A stretch of DNA of 64,000 nt, from positions 20,448,957 to 20,512,956 of the forward strand of contig NC_092863.1 in the NCBI RefSeq assembly GCF_032062135.1, read 5' to 3'. Positions within the stretch are counted from its first letter, which is position 1. Each line of letters starts with the position of its first letter. The DNA comes from Pyxicephalus adspersus. Taxonomy: Eukaryota > Chordata > Amphibia > Anura > Pyxicephalidae. The translations under genes and the position numbers were made by a program. Under the pieces are notes generated by a model. That model was not told where the DNA came from. It ran no database searches and was given only the letters and a program-made list of their open reading frames with translations. This document shows, in pieces, positions 46,098 through 62,999 of this stretch.

Positions 46098-48671
46098 AAA
46101 AACTAGAAAAGAGGTAATATTCTAGCCAGTCAGTTTCTATTGTGGATAGCAGTTCCTAGCATGGATAGACTACCATTCGCAAAATGTGAGGTACCATTAA
46201 AGATAGCAAAAGAATCTGACAAGTATTCATTCACCCTGACCAAGGCTATAGGTTTGGAGCAAATCTAGGACATCATATGCTGCCCCAAGTATACAGATTT
46301 TTCATGTTCCATGAAGGTCCAGTCTACTTAGTCAAACTCTCAACATCAGTTGGCAACAATAGTACCGGAGTTGTTCATGATCTAGCAGTGTAGCTACTGA
46401 GCAATCTAATAGTATTATCTCTTGCCTTTCTTGATAGCATGAACCTGTCATAATATATGTGTTTATGTAAAAGAGACTGTAATCAGAAAGCAATTATCTT
46501 AGTAAACAATTTTAAATCTTGGTTTAGCTAGGAGGTTGATCTATCTCTCAAGCATAAAGGTGGATCCTTACGCTCCATTGGCATAAAAGCAATTTTAGCC
46601 TGCAGGGAATCCATAAAAAAATTGGCCACCTTTGGCCGGGGAATTAAAATCTTTCAAAAAGTGAAGTGCCATTTTGTCCAGGGAAGACCTTTTTTAAGGC
46701 AGGGGTAGCTACTGACAGAACTGATGTCCCACTTTGAAAATTGGTGATCAGGCTGGTGTTTATTGTAGAAAGGGAAAGGCGATGTCCCTCCTATCCTCCT
46801 ATTCTTACCTGCCTGATTGCCACCCAGATGTCAAATTTCACTGATCTGTGCAGCTCAGTATTTGTTGCCAGGCATGTCTAAAAATCCCAGCTTCACTTGT
46901 CGATGCCAGGTCTGCATGAACACTCCACCATGCAGGAGTCACATCATCCCAGTGCAGCCAATAAAGGTTGAAAATTAGAATGCAGAAGAGAAGTAGAAAG
47001 AAGATGGCAGAACAGGTGCGTAAAGAATGGGTAAAGCCTCCAGCCAGATTAGTCAACTATATATGTACAAAAGTACACTCCTTTGTCACTGAAGGGCATT
47101 AGCTTGCACCCTTCTGCTTTTATTACTAAATTCGACATTTGGTCAAGTATGCTTTAAGTTTGGTCAGAGAAGACAACCAGTCCCCAAGTATCTCCAATTG
47201 CTTGCCTAGTTTTTTAACCATGTCTGTTTATGAACAAATTCAAGTTTGTAGATCAGGAAAAATATTTCCCAATTCTCCTACTGCTATGCTCTTTAAGTCT
47301 GTGATATCTTGGAGGAGTGAATCGCTTGGCCTGTACGTCCGCTCTATGAAAGCACTGTAGCATGATCCAACAGGGTCCGGAGGACCTCTGAAATTGGAGG
47401 GGAAACATTGGACACACTTTATTTTCAATTAGGTTATGTTATTTTTCATCTCAATTTACCTGTTGATTTTGTTATTTTTTTTTATAGTAAATGGCAGAAG
47501 GGTGACAGGTATTGCTTGGGCACTGGTTTCATTTCCACAATGTTGTACTTCTCCATGAACAACAGTTGTTCAATTCCTGTCATTGTCTTTTACCTTTTAC
47601 AATATTTACATTTCCTCACCTTGAGAGATGGCACCCAATGCAGGCATGCACCTACAGCTCTATCTTACGCTTTACTTTAAATTTAAAAAACTTTTTTACT
47701 CTGTTTATCTTTACTAATATAATTTCAAATTGTTGCATAACAAGGTGCTGCTGTTTTAAACAGCAAAAATATATAAATATAAGTATATAACACAATATGA
47801 CAAATTCTGAACAGAAGGCAATATCAAATAAAAATAATAAGATAGCGGTTACCAACCCAGGGCCAGGAAACGCCTGGATGGATTGATGGATCTGCAAAGG
47901 TAAAGGGTATTTTATTTTTTTTTTTTTTTCAGCTTAATTCCGCCTTAAACATGGGAAAGTGCCCAGTGCCCGGGCTTTTAGCAAACTCTGTGGCCCAGTT
48001 AACAGGACTGTATACCAGACTAGGCAGAGCCCAGGGCCCTCTTAACCTCCCTGCCAGTATGATTATTTTAGTATTTTTTAAATGTCAAAGCGGTACATTT
48101 GCTGCATTTAGGGGCAAGAGCAGCTGCTACTGCAGCCTCCATATTATAGAAGAGCAATGATTAGTCCAGCAGGGTCTGGATGCAGCTCTTTTGGGTCAGA
48201 GGTAACACCGCTAAAAAAAAATAAAAAAAAACATACATACAGCAGAGCTACAGGAACGATTTTAATTTTCCTAGGACAGTAGCAAAAACTGGTGGTGTGG
48301 CAGCATAGGAAAGGGGTTAAATTTTTGATTGTTTGTGATAATTTTCATCTGAGAACAGGGGAACACTGTTCACAACAATGAAAAGTGGTTGTATAATGTG
48401 CTAGTTTCTAGATATTTGTTTTTAAAAAAAATGTGTTTTTATTTATATTCAAATATACATTTGGGTTGTATTTAGGTACCTAAATAATCCCTTTTTAAAG
48501 AAACTTTTTTGGTTTTGAAGAAAATAATGAAAGGATAATACTGGAATTTGGTACCAGATTCCACAGTTCAACCTTGAAGTAAAGTGCCATAAGGAGTTAC
48601 CCTGGGTTGGTTGGCAAACTTTTATTTGTCAGTATCTAATCCTTCTGAAGGTGAAAGACTTCCTGTGTCCC
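46098..48671. other. No gene recognised
   Basis: Several frames of 60-90 codons occur near 46838-47897, but none shows a domain, and frames on opposite strands overlap. A C-rich/T-rich tract lies near 47910-47930. I see nothing I can name. Confidence 0.4.
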
Positions 48672-49127
48672 TTAAAGCAGAAGTAAACTAAAAATTTACA
48701 CTTACCTTTAATTCCGGAAATCTCATGGTGGCGCTGGTCCTTCTTGCGATCCAGTCCCATGTTGTCCTGAAATTTCTCTTCGTCCTGGGTGCCACCATCT
48801 TCTGTCTTCTCTTCGGGTCTTCTTGCTCTGTTACCTGATCTCGCACTGCACAGGTGTAGCCACTGTGAAGGGGGGAAAAAAAAAGCTGATATCACTGCAC
48901 ATACGTGAGATTGGCATATCTTTCCCCTGGGAGGAAAAGATGTCCCTTCTGTGCATGCCCTTCATCTAAACTTCCCGGGATGCTTGCGTGGGAGGCTCTG
49001 CGTTCTCATCAAGATTAAAAAAAAGAAAGCGTTTTGCACTTAAAAAAAAACAACATTTTTACTTTATAAATTATGGTTGTCCACCCTTCTATGTAAAGCA
49101 AAAGTGTTGAGTTTAGATACGCTTTAA
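48672..49127 (-). mobile_element. TTAA-flanked MITE, copy F (full length)
   Basis: TTAA at 48672-48675 and 49124-49127. Inward sequences 'ttaaagcagaagtaaact' and complement of 'gagtttagatacgctttaa' form the terminal repeats. The interior has 'tgatctcgcactgcacaggt' and 'gcacatacgtgagattgg'. Inverted relative to copies B and C. Confidence 0.8.
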
Positions 49128-49308
49128 TGTGCAAGAACAAAATGAATATTTTATGGGTAAAAGGCTTGTGACACATACATGCTTTGCTTTTAAACTATGT
49201 CCCCTAAAGCTTTTCCCACTTTCAGTGTAGTGTATTCACACCCACCTATACCTAACTAAGCTTAATTTTTCACCTTGTAGCAAAGGGGCCAACTTTATAT
49301 GATGCCTT

Positions 49309-49638
49309 ATATTATTATTATTACACAGTATTTATATAGCTCCTTCATATTACCCAGCGCTGTACAAAGTCCATAGTCGTGTCACTAACTGTCCCTCAAA
49401 GGAGCTCATATTCTAATGTCCCTACTATAGTCATATGTGGTTAATGTAGTCTAAGGTCAATTTAGGGGGAAGCCAATTAACCTAATTGCATGTTTTTGTG
49501 ATGTGGGAGGAAACCGGAGTACCCGGAGGAAACCCACGCAGACACGGGGGGAACCTGCAAACTCCATGCAGATAGTGTCCTGGCTGGGATTCGAACCTAG
49601 GACCTAGCGCTGCTAACCTCTGAGCCACCGTGCTGCCC
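49309..49638 (-). repeat. tRNA-like SINE copy 4 (best preserved promoter)
   Basis: On the minus strand a box A-like TGGCTCAGAGG (complement 49617-49627) and a perfect box B GGTTCGAATCC (complement 49587-49597) are only 19 bp apart, so the tRNA-like head is internally shortened. The body and an attattatt-rich tail follow to 49309. Presumed RNA polymerase III SINE; not a tRNA gene (no cloverleaf). Confidence 0.8.
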
Positions 49639-50391
49639 ATGTATGATGCCATTGTGACCTGTTGCAGTTAACAAATCAATATACCAACAGTCCTCAAAGG
49701 TGTTCTGTTCAGAATAGTGTATAGGTACCAAGAAAAAGCCATATTTAGTGCATGTTCAGGCTTGTGGGTAAAAAAAGTGGTGTTTGTGACTCCCACTGGC
49801 AAATGCAAGTTGTCCAGGAGCAGTAAAAGATCATAGTTCCTGGGGTTTCAATGTTAACCATTTTTTGCCAATCGTTTTAAAACATGAACATGAAAAACAA
49901 GAACATAAACTTTTAAAGCCTATCATGTAACAAATCCATTTCCTAGAGTATAGCATTTTGTAGAGTCAATTCTCTGTCAGTAAATAGAACCTTACCACAA
50001 AGTTCTGTAGGGTCCTGTCTCAAGCATCCTCCACCTCTGTAATTGAAATCTTATTTACTTACCTTACATCTTCTGGGGATAGTCACATTTTAGCTCAGAG
50101 CATGTAGGCAATGACACTCCCATTCTTATTGCATTCTTAGAAGATGGATGAAAACTTAAATCAGAACTAAACTAAAAACAAGAGTTGCCAACCAGTGATC
50201 TGTGGTGTGGTGGTCATCAAGAAAATTTGGGGCTCCACAGAAAAATTTGGACATTATTTGTGTTTTTTTTGTTGTTTTTAATAAGAAACCAAAAATATTA
50301 TTTTAATAAATTCCTAAATTTTGAATGACAATTTCACCTTTATATTGCACTAAATTCATGAACTGTAATAGAGACGGAAAAACAATAATTG

Positions 50392-50760
50392 GGAGTGCAA
50401 AGCCTCCTGGGATACCTACATCAGACATCCCGAGAGGCTGTTGGGTACTCCTTGCTTGGGCATGCGCAGAAGGAGCCTTTTCGCGCAACCAGAAGCATTT
50501 GCCAATCTCATGCATGTGCAGTGAGATCGGCAATTTTTTTTTCATCCTGCGCCACCCGATCTTGTGTATGGGTCGGGTGACGTAGGATGATGAACCAGGA
50601 AAAGAGGAGAAGATGCCGGCGCCCCGAGCGCCGGCACCAGGACGGATGTCGGGAGGACGCGGGACCTGATGCAAGACACCCCCGGAGCGATCGTACTGCC
50701 CTGCGGGGTTAAAGGTAAGTGTATTTTTTTTTGCCAGTTTTCAGTTTAGTTTCTTTTTAA
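50392..50760 (+). mobile_element. TTAA MITE copy E (5'-truncated), nested in hAT
   Basis: Begins in mid-element at 'gggagtgcaaagcctcctgg'. Continues with 'ctcatgcatgtgcagtgaga', 'gatgccggcgccccgagcgc' and 'gggttaaaggtaagtg', and ends 'cagtttagtttctttttaa' at the right terminus. A short matching left terminus, 'taaatcagaactaaac', lies detached at about 50157. Confidence 0.65.
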
Positions 50761-51015
50761 GTTGTATGAGGCAGCCATTGCCGAGCCGTTCGCTTCAGTA
50801 TTGTTTCCACCATTACAACAGTCACCCTGCTCCACCAATACCGATTCTCACCCGATTATTTTATTTTATTGGCTTATTTCTCAGATGTTCTTTTAGGTAA
50901 GTATGACCTTAACTGTGTATTTTCTATAACTGTTATATTTAATGGCATGAAAAAGTTTGACTGTGATAACTATAATTTCTTGTTTGGTCCTAGATTCAAA
51001 TGAAATAAACCCATA

Positions 51016-51183
51016 ATGAGTGAGAAAAAGCAAACAAGAATTTTGCATTTCTTTAGTAATACCAAAGGTAATGCAACTAATGATAATAGTAACAATAGTA
51101 ATACTTCAACTTCAATGAATCAGAGCCTCCACAGTCCTCGTCAGGCACCATTAGGAAGATTGTTATTTTACAAATGTATTTAA
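51016..51183 (+). CDS. 55-aa remnant of hAT transposase N-terminus
   Basis: ATG at 51016, stop TAA at 51181-51183. The peptide begins MSEKKQTRILHFFSN, continues Asn/Ser-rich and ends RLLFYKCI. The start block is shared with copy 1 (22981), where the frame is also kept for the first 30 codons. The 'LHFF' type N-terminus with a short hydrophobic motif is common in some hAT/ZMYM-like transposases (inference). BED finger, catalytic core and dimerisation domain are absent. Whether it is translated is unknown. Confidence 0.35.
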   Translation: MSEKKQTRILHFFSNTKGNATNDNSNNSNTSTSMNQSLHSPRQAPLGRLLFYKCI

Positions 51184-51269
51184 TCCTTTAAAAAGATTCT
51201 TAATAATGATTTTCAGAATTTAAAATGATCAATTTAGTGATCTGTGAGGTTGGCAACCGCTGCCTTGGA

Positions 51270-51490
51270 AAACTAGGGTACCACCAGAGCTTGCTAGGGG
51301 TTCTTTGGGCAATTTGTGCCTCAGTAAGGCAGAGTGTAAGGCTGACATTCTTCCCACTGGCCAGCAATGTAAGAGGCATTCATCTCACTGACCACCACAC
51401 TAATATATATATTATTATAGAAAGGTTCCCTGAAGAACTTTTCAAGTTCCCTTCCCTGAAGTTATTTCAAGGGTTCTTCAGGTAGAGAAA
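51270..51490. repeat. Dispersed 'ccactggccagcaat' repeat, copy 3
   Basis: Contains 'cattcttcccactggccagc' and 'gcattcatctcactgaccac', followed by 'tttcaagggttcttcaggta', in the order seen at 12255-12395. Confidence 0.45.
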
Positions 51491-51577
51491 CACAGCTTTA
51501 ACCAAAACTATGCTATTCTGGATTATCCATTTCAGGAAAAATTACATTCACTTGTAGGGAATTATGTTGTAAATGTA

Positions 51578-51725
51578 ATATTATTAATAATAAACAGGAT
51601 TTATATAGCACCAACATATTACACAGCGCTGTACATTACATAGATGTTGCAAGTGACAGACAGATACAGACTGTGACACAGGAGGAGGAGGGGAACCTGC
51701 CCCGAAGAGCTTACAATCTATTACA
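51578..51725 (-). repeat. SINE/LINE tail-type fragment
   Basis: 'aataataaacaggatttata' to 'cccgaagagcttacaatcta'. The complement of the segment at 52848-52970, which reads 'ttgtagattgtaagctcttc' to 'ttggtgccctataaat'. These are the two orientations of one short dispersed repeat that flank the RPL19 promoter and 5' end. Confidence 0.7.
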
Positions 51726-51739
51726 ATCAATTGTTCACA

Positions 51740-52244
51740 AAAAATTGCTACGTATGACTCAAAAAATGTACATTTTTAAAGCTAGTGTATACAGAAAAGC
51801 GAAGCGAAGCATTAATTCGCTTGACAATATAAATTTTAGTTTTTCGACGTCACTTTGTCCTAAACTCCCTTTTTACTTCATGAAAAGCCCCTCCCCCTCA
51901 CACTTCTCTCAGCCCAGTCCGCCATTTTGAGTCTCTCTTTCCCCCCACCCCCGTCTACTCCTAGAAAATGCAACACTCATGCTCGGCCAAACCATTTCAC
52001 TGAACGGGGGAGTATGTTTTATAACAATCATTAACAATCCTGTCTTTGTTACTGTTCAGCTCTCCATTTTGGTTATAGTATTCTGTAATAGAGTATAAAG
52101 TGTTCGTTTTAGTGAACTTAGAACATTTGGCGGTACTTTATAAAGTTAGCACCTCCCATCCCCTTGCCGTGGAAACACCCCTCATGATAATGGTTGCGTC
52201 CCGACTACTTCCTTTCCTTTCTGATCTAGAGCTGAGCAGCAGCC
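51740..52244 (+). promoter_or_regulatory. RPL19 promoter and 5' UTR with TOP-like start
   Basis: Repeat-free. Motifs: GACGTCAC (CRE-like) at 51848-51855, CCGCCATTTTG (YY1-like) at 51920-51930, and 'ggcggtac' near 52131. There is no TATA box at the expected distance; a 'tataaag' near 52139 is too far upstream. Immediately before the ATG, 'ctacttcctttcctttctga' (52205-52224) is a 5' terminal oligopyrimidine-like tract, as expected for a ribosomal protein mRNA under mTOR/LARP1 control (established knowledge). The 5' UTR would be about 35-40 nt. Confidence 0.7.
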
Positions 52245-57954
<5,710 letters not shown>

Positions 57955-58005
57955 ATCCCTGCATCATCGTGTTTGTATATATAGAGTACTGCTCTGTGCA
58001 AGCTC

Positions 58006-58011
58006 AATAAA
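58006..58011 (+). terminator. RPL19 polyadenylation signal AATAAA
   Basis: Exact AATAAA 52 bp after the stop codon. A T-rich downstream element follows at about 58040-58055, so cleavage is expected near 58025-58035. Confidence 0.85.
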
Positions 58012-58287
58012 ATTCCTCTTCCCTCCATTTAGTGCCCGAGTCCTTTTTTACTTATCCCATCTGCCAAGACACCCAGCGGTCTAGTCAGATTGCACCACTG
58101 TCCTGTGCATAATCCGATTTCCAAGCCTCCTCTTTCCCATCAATCCGTTCTTCACTATAAATTTGATTTCTTTGTATGTGATCTCATGCTCTACCTTGCC
58201 TTTTTATAACTCGTACAAGTAATCATGACAGGCTGGCTTCCTCTCACTAATGCATTACTTTCACTCATGACTAATTTCACTTTTTGG

Positions 58288-58307
58288 AGGGGGGGGGGGG
58301 GGGGGGT
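58288..58307. repeat. Poly-G homopolymer
   Basis: About 20 consecutive G 3' of RPL19. Length is likely unreliable in the assembly. Confidence 0.85.
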
Positions 58308-58379
58308 CTCCCTATCAATATTGATACTGGACTTTTTTATTAGGCTTCAGCCTTTTCTGGATAAGAAATGCAGCAGTAA

Positions 58380-58682
58380 AGCTGCGTACACACGTCAGAT
58401 TTTTTTCGCCAGATATCGGGCGAAAATCTGGTGTGTGTACAGTCGGCATCGTCCGAACGACCGTCCTGGCGGATCCATGGACGATGAACGACGACAGATC
58501 CTAATGCAAGGGAAGGGGGAGAGCGCGCAGCAGGGTGCCGCTCCGTCGCTCTCCCCCTCCCCTCTCCATAGAGCAGAACGTTGCTGTATGTACAGCACTC
58601 GTTCATGCATTGTGTAGTCCTTTGTCTTTGGAAAGGATTGTGAAAGATCCTTTCCAACGACAAATTGCATGTGTGTCTGCTC
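58380..58682 (-). mobile_element. Harbinger-like MITE, copy 2
   Basis: Ends 'agctgcgtacacacgtcaga' and 'aaattgcatgtgtgtctgct' are inverted. The interior matches 6807-7129 through 'tggcggatccatggacgatg', 'ctctccccctcccctctcca' and 'gcactcgttcatgcattgtg'. The left flank reads TAA. Confidence 0.65.
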
Positions 58683-59329
58683 CTACTTCTGTCACTAAAA
58701 GATTCTTTGAATTTTTAAAAAAAATAAAATATTAGCATGTATCTCCTTTTTTTCTTTGACAAAAACAGGTCCTCACAATATATTTTGGGACCGTTGTTGG
58801 ATAGGGCTTCATTCCCACAACGTAACCCTATGTTGCAAAGAAAGTTTATAAGGTTAAATCTGACCTGTTCAGTTAGATTTTCTTCAGGTTTAAAACAAAA
58901 AAAAAATCTTTTTAAGGCTTTCTGTTTTGACCAAAGGCCAAAACTCAAAATACAAATTCATTTTTAAATACCTAACACCAACAGTTTCTCGAGGATTCCA
59001 TGGTTGAGGTGTTATTTTGCATAGCTCCTAATTAAGACTTCAGCATTTAACATTACTACAGTACTACAGTGGCCACTGTTGCTTAGTTTGTAGTATGTTA
59101 TCAAAGAAATTTCCTATACAAAATGTAGCATCCCAGCATAGTTCTTTCATAAAACTCTTTACGTTATCTTAATATATAAGACATATTATGGCCCCTAAAA
59201 ATCCTTTAAAGTCCTTGACAACAATACTGGTGTTCAATATTGGCCCCCAGGCTTTCACTCCAATGAGATTTACGTACTCTTCAAAGAGAGCGCTTTTTTT
59301 TCATATTGGTTGGTCTTCATCTATTCATC
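58683..59329. other. No gene recognised
   Basis: AT-rich intergenic DNA 3' of RPL19. Confidence 0.45.
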
Positions 59330-59430
59330 TCATTGAGGGAGGTCTGACATATCTAAAAAAATAGGTGTTAGAGGGGCATGGTCATATATCATCATATTAC
59401 TTAAGTTAGCTTCTACTCCTTTAGAAAGAA
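59330..59430 (-). pseudogene. Possible L1-type endonuclease end fragment
   Basis: The minus-strand frame contains 'YDHAPLTPIFLDM', resembling the conserved 'SDHxP' end of an L1 endonuclease domain. Short and isolated, hence tentative. Confidence 0.3.
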
Positions 59431-59689
59431 ATTGGTAAAATGGGCATGGGCAAAATGCACATAACAAATAGCGTAAAGTATCCTGCGGCACTTCTCTCAT
59501 CCCAATCAGCATCCCAGACCTCAATCTTGGACTATATTGGGGACGCAACACAGGCCGGAGATGATCCTAAGATGGCGCCACGGGGCAGCAATCTTCACCA
59601 CCCTCAGATCATCTACAGCCTCCTGCACAGCATTCACTGGGGGTAGCTGGTCACATACTCCACGTTTCCACCAGATGAGGACTCCAATA

Positions 59690-60640
59690 GCTGAGGATAA
59701 TGGTTGAAAAGCCTTTCCTGGCAATGACAGCCTGTAGTCTTGAACTCAGTATTCAACAAGAAAAAAATGCATGCTCAGTTGGGTTCAGATCAGGTGAGTG
59801 AGTTGGCCATTCAAGAATATTCCACTTCTTTGCTTTAATAAACTGCTGGGTTGCTTTGCCTGTATGATTTGTGTCATTGTCCATCTGTAATATGAAACGC
59901 CTCCCAATCAATTTGACTGTATTTAGCTGGATTTAAGCAGACAGAATGTCTCTGAACACCTCAGAATTCATTCGGCTGCTTCTGTCCTGTGTCACATCAT
60001 GGATAAACATTAGTGTCCCAGTGCCACTGGCAGCTATGCACGCCCAAGCCATCACACTGCCTCCGCCATGTTTTACAGATGATGTGCTATGCTTTGGATC
60101 ACGAGCTGTTCCATGGCTTCTCCATACTTTTTTTTTGCCGTCATTCTGGTAAAGGTTGATCTTGGTTTTATCTGTCCAAAGAATGTTTTTCCAGAACTGT
60201 GCTGGCTTTTTTAGATGTTTTTTTTTAGCAAAGTCCAATCTAGCCTTTCTATTCCTGAGGCTTATGAGTGGCTTGCACTGCACCCTCTGTATTTACTTTT
60301 CTTTATTTCATGCAGTCTTCTCTTTATGATAGACTTGGATATCGAAACACCTACTTCCTAGAGAGTGTTGTTCACTTTGTTGGCTGTTGTGAAGAGGTTT
60401 CTCTTCACCATGGAAATGATTCTACGATCATCCACCACTGTTGTCTTCCGTGGATTTCCAGATCTTTTGGCGTTGCTGAGTTCACCAGTGCTTTGTTTCT
60501 TTCACATGATTTACTAAACTGTAGATTTTGCCATTCCTAATATTGTAGCAATTTCTTGGATGGGTTTTTTTCTGTTTTTGAAGCTTAAGGATGGCTTGAT
60601 ATACCTGCATGGAGAGCTGATTCGTCCGCATGTTGTACCT
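59690..60640 (-). pseudogene. Tc1-like transposase, minus strand
   Basis: The best frame (60283-59933) covers the region with the first catalytic Asp in 'ILWTDKTKINLY', the 'KVWRSHG' segment, and 'VKHGGGSVMAWACIA'. Upstream pieces (60300-60600) show the N-terminal helix-turn-helix regions in other frames, and the C-terminal end continues toward 59700. Frame changes and missing D and E residues make it inactive. It lies between two parts of an L1-type LINE and probably inserted into it. Confidence 0.75.
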
Positions 60641-60949
60641 TATATACTTATACCTCTAGTGGGGTATCTCCTCTCCCACACAAATGTTCCCTTCCAACTT
60701 ACTTTGGGTGGTGGGGTTTGAAAGGAGCATGAGACCTCATGGGCGCACTATTGCGACCCACAATAGATGGTATCTTACTTTGGATTTTCTTGTTTATGTA
60801 CATTTTTCTCGCTACTCCTCCCTCCCATGGGTTCCTGCCCCCCCCCCCCCTTCTATTGTATAGACCTGTACCACACTTCCCACGCAGATCTACTGCCAAA
60901 CCGCTTAGCGAGATTTGGACACATTTGTACCCCTACTTTGATCAATGAC

Positions 60950-62815
60950 TTTTTAGTTAGTATCTATTAATGTTAAGGGTCTTAACTCTCTGACAAAGTG
61001 TTGTTTAGCTCTACAAGAATTTAAACACCTTTCAGCAGATATCCACTCTATACAAGGAAACCCGCTCTAAAGGGTTGTTTGGCTTTGCCTCTAGAGAATA
61101 CCCAAATAGCTGGTGTGGCTATATTATACAAGAATACATTCCCATTTGTGCACACAAATAAATTTGGATTTATCCTCTCCAATGTCTAGACTGTTCCACT
61201 GGCGACTCAATGAATTCCTTTTAAAACTAGAGCATACCAAATTACACCTATTATCATGCCTATTATTTAAACTACAGCAATATTTGTGGATAATGAAAGC
61301 TCAGTGGAAATGATTTCTACTCTCTAGGAGGCTCACAAGCCTGTGTTTCGATGACACTGCATTGTATTTGCCTCGTGTTTAAAAAAAAAAAAAAAAATAC
61401 TAATATGCTAAGAATGCAATTGACACTAGATACCGTTCGCTCACAGTTAGACATTAGACATGCATAAGATAGGCTGGACACTTACACTGACCCAGCAAAC
61501 CTACTATACTAAAGGTAATAAAGCAGACTCCCTGTTGGCCCATAAACTAAGAGAAAATAAAGTTACCTCTCTTGGCAATTAAGGACAAACAGGGAATACC
61601 ACATTATGACCCCTCTCAGATTGCATCCCTTTTAAAATTCTATTATACTTATTTCTACAGTACAGTACACAGAGATAAGGCCCAGCAAGGGAAGACCTAT
61701 TGCCATCAATTACAGCTTACTTATCAAATCTCCCAAAACTTTCAGAGAGTGAATCAGAAGCCCTTAATCGTCCTATCTTTTCTGAAGAAATTGTTGGTAT
61801 AATAGGGCACCTTCCCAACAAGCGCCTGGTCCCTATGGACTGCCCTAAATTTATTACAAGACATTTCTTCCTACCCTACTCCCATACCTCCACAAATTAT
61901 ATAATGAGTTTCTGGACGGTAAACCCATCCCACCCACCATGTTACACTCTCAAATCATTGTGCTCCCCAGGCCAGATAAAGACCCAAATGGAATGTTCAA
62001 GCAACAGGCCTATAGCACTCTTAAATTCTGATCTGAAAATTTCCGCAAGGGTACTCATAGACAGACTTTCCAAATTTCTCCTCAACCTTATACAAATGGA
62101 CCTAACTTATGGAAAGTACCGTCACTTTATGAATCTGTGTCTGAGTGTAAGATAAACCCAAACAAAACAGAGGCACTCCCTTTACATCTAACACCCCCTC
62201 CGCTATCTTCATTACAATCTATGTTTCTGTTTAAATGGAAAGCCAATATTATACGCTATTTAGGAATACAGATTACATCATTATACCCCCATTTATATGT
62301 TAAGAATTTCCCACTTCTTGTGAGTTCAGATCCTGCATGGATAAATGGAGGACACACCATCTTTGTTCGGCAGAATCGCCTCCTTTAAAATTATGCTCTT
62401 ACCGGAGCTACCAGTTGTCCTTAACAAACGTATTTGTTCCCATGGGAATCAGTGTTGGAGTTGTGGGAAGGGCAGAGGTAAAATTGACCTTGTAGGATGT
62501 CAGATGGATCTGAATTTGACACATTACTTACTAGATCTGCCCATACCCCATCTCCCGCCCCTGGTCTGTATACTAAAATGCACATTCTGACTGCTGCCAG
62601 AACCCTAATAGCTTTATATTGGAAATCTACAGCTACTCCATCATTTGGGGCCTTGCTAAAGAGAATACAAGATGTTAGATTATTGGAATACCTTACAGCT
62701 ATCCAACATGACAACTTGATGCTATTTAACAATATTTGGGAACCATGGGACAGAGTTTATGTTTGTACTCCCTCAGCCATTCCACAGAACTCAGCTCCAA
62801 TAATGGACACCTAAC
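60950..62815 (+). pseudogene. L1-Tx1-type LINE ORF2, decayed
   Basis: The plus strand starts with an endonuclease N-terminus in the frame at 60963 ('SINVKGLNSLTKCCLALQE', then 'FKHLSADIHSIQG'). A middle segment at 61400-61660 ends 'IPHYDPSQIASLLKFYYTYF', and the early RT palm at 61700-62080 includes 'RPIALLNSDLKI' and 'RVLIDRLSKFL'. The YxDD catalytic block is absent; text jumps to 'CKINPNKTEALPLH' and 'IRYLGIQIT' (62140-62270), then the C-terminal domain 'ILTAARTLIALYWKS' and 'LLEYLTAIQHDNL' (62580-62760). Many frame changes and at least one large deletion. Typical of the frog Tx1/L1 group. Confidence 0.75.
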
Positions 62816-62999
62816 ACCCTTTCACCAATAGTGATAACCCTATTAGCATAATTTCATATAGCTTTTAAAAATCCTAAATACATATTTCCCTAGAAACTAG
62901 GTTTCTAGTTTTTACAACCCACCATCTTTCACGTTAATCTAATATTCTCAATAGTAAAAAGTCCAATAATTGTTTAAATTTCTTAAACATAGTGTACTC

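Larger units (their letters stand above)
50179..51262 (+). mobile_element. hAT deletion derivative, copy 2, with nested TTAA MITE
   Basis: Terminal inverted repeats: CAAGAGTTGCCAACCAGTGA at the left and the complement of 'cactgatctgtgaggttggc' style sequence ending 'ggttggcaaccgctg' at 51262. An intron-like segment (donor 'taggtaagtatgacc' near 50897 to acceptor 'tggtcctag' near 50993) precedes a start codon and a short transposase-like N-terminus (51016-51183), after which the 3' end follows directly. Interrupted by TTAA MITE copy E. No 8-bp flanking duplication is visible. Confidence 0.7.

Noticed and set aside
47139..47897. Cluster of 60-90 codon frames as a small gene
   Set aside because: Overlapping on both strands, no domain, no splice or polyadenylation context.
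49587..49627. tRNA gene suggested by box A and box B
   Set aside because: No cloverleaf; box spacing is too short; it is the head of a dispersed SINE.
52139..52146. TATA box for RPL19
   Set aside because: Lies about 65 bp upstream of the pyrimidine tract where transcription should start; ribosomal protein promoters usually lack a canonical TATA.
58225..58735. Frames of 90-130 codons downstream of RPL19
   Set aside because: They run through a poly-G tract and the Harbinger-like MITE; the same frames appear in the 6.8-kb copy.
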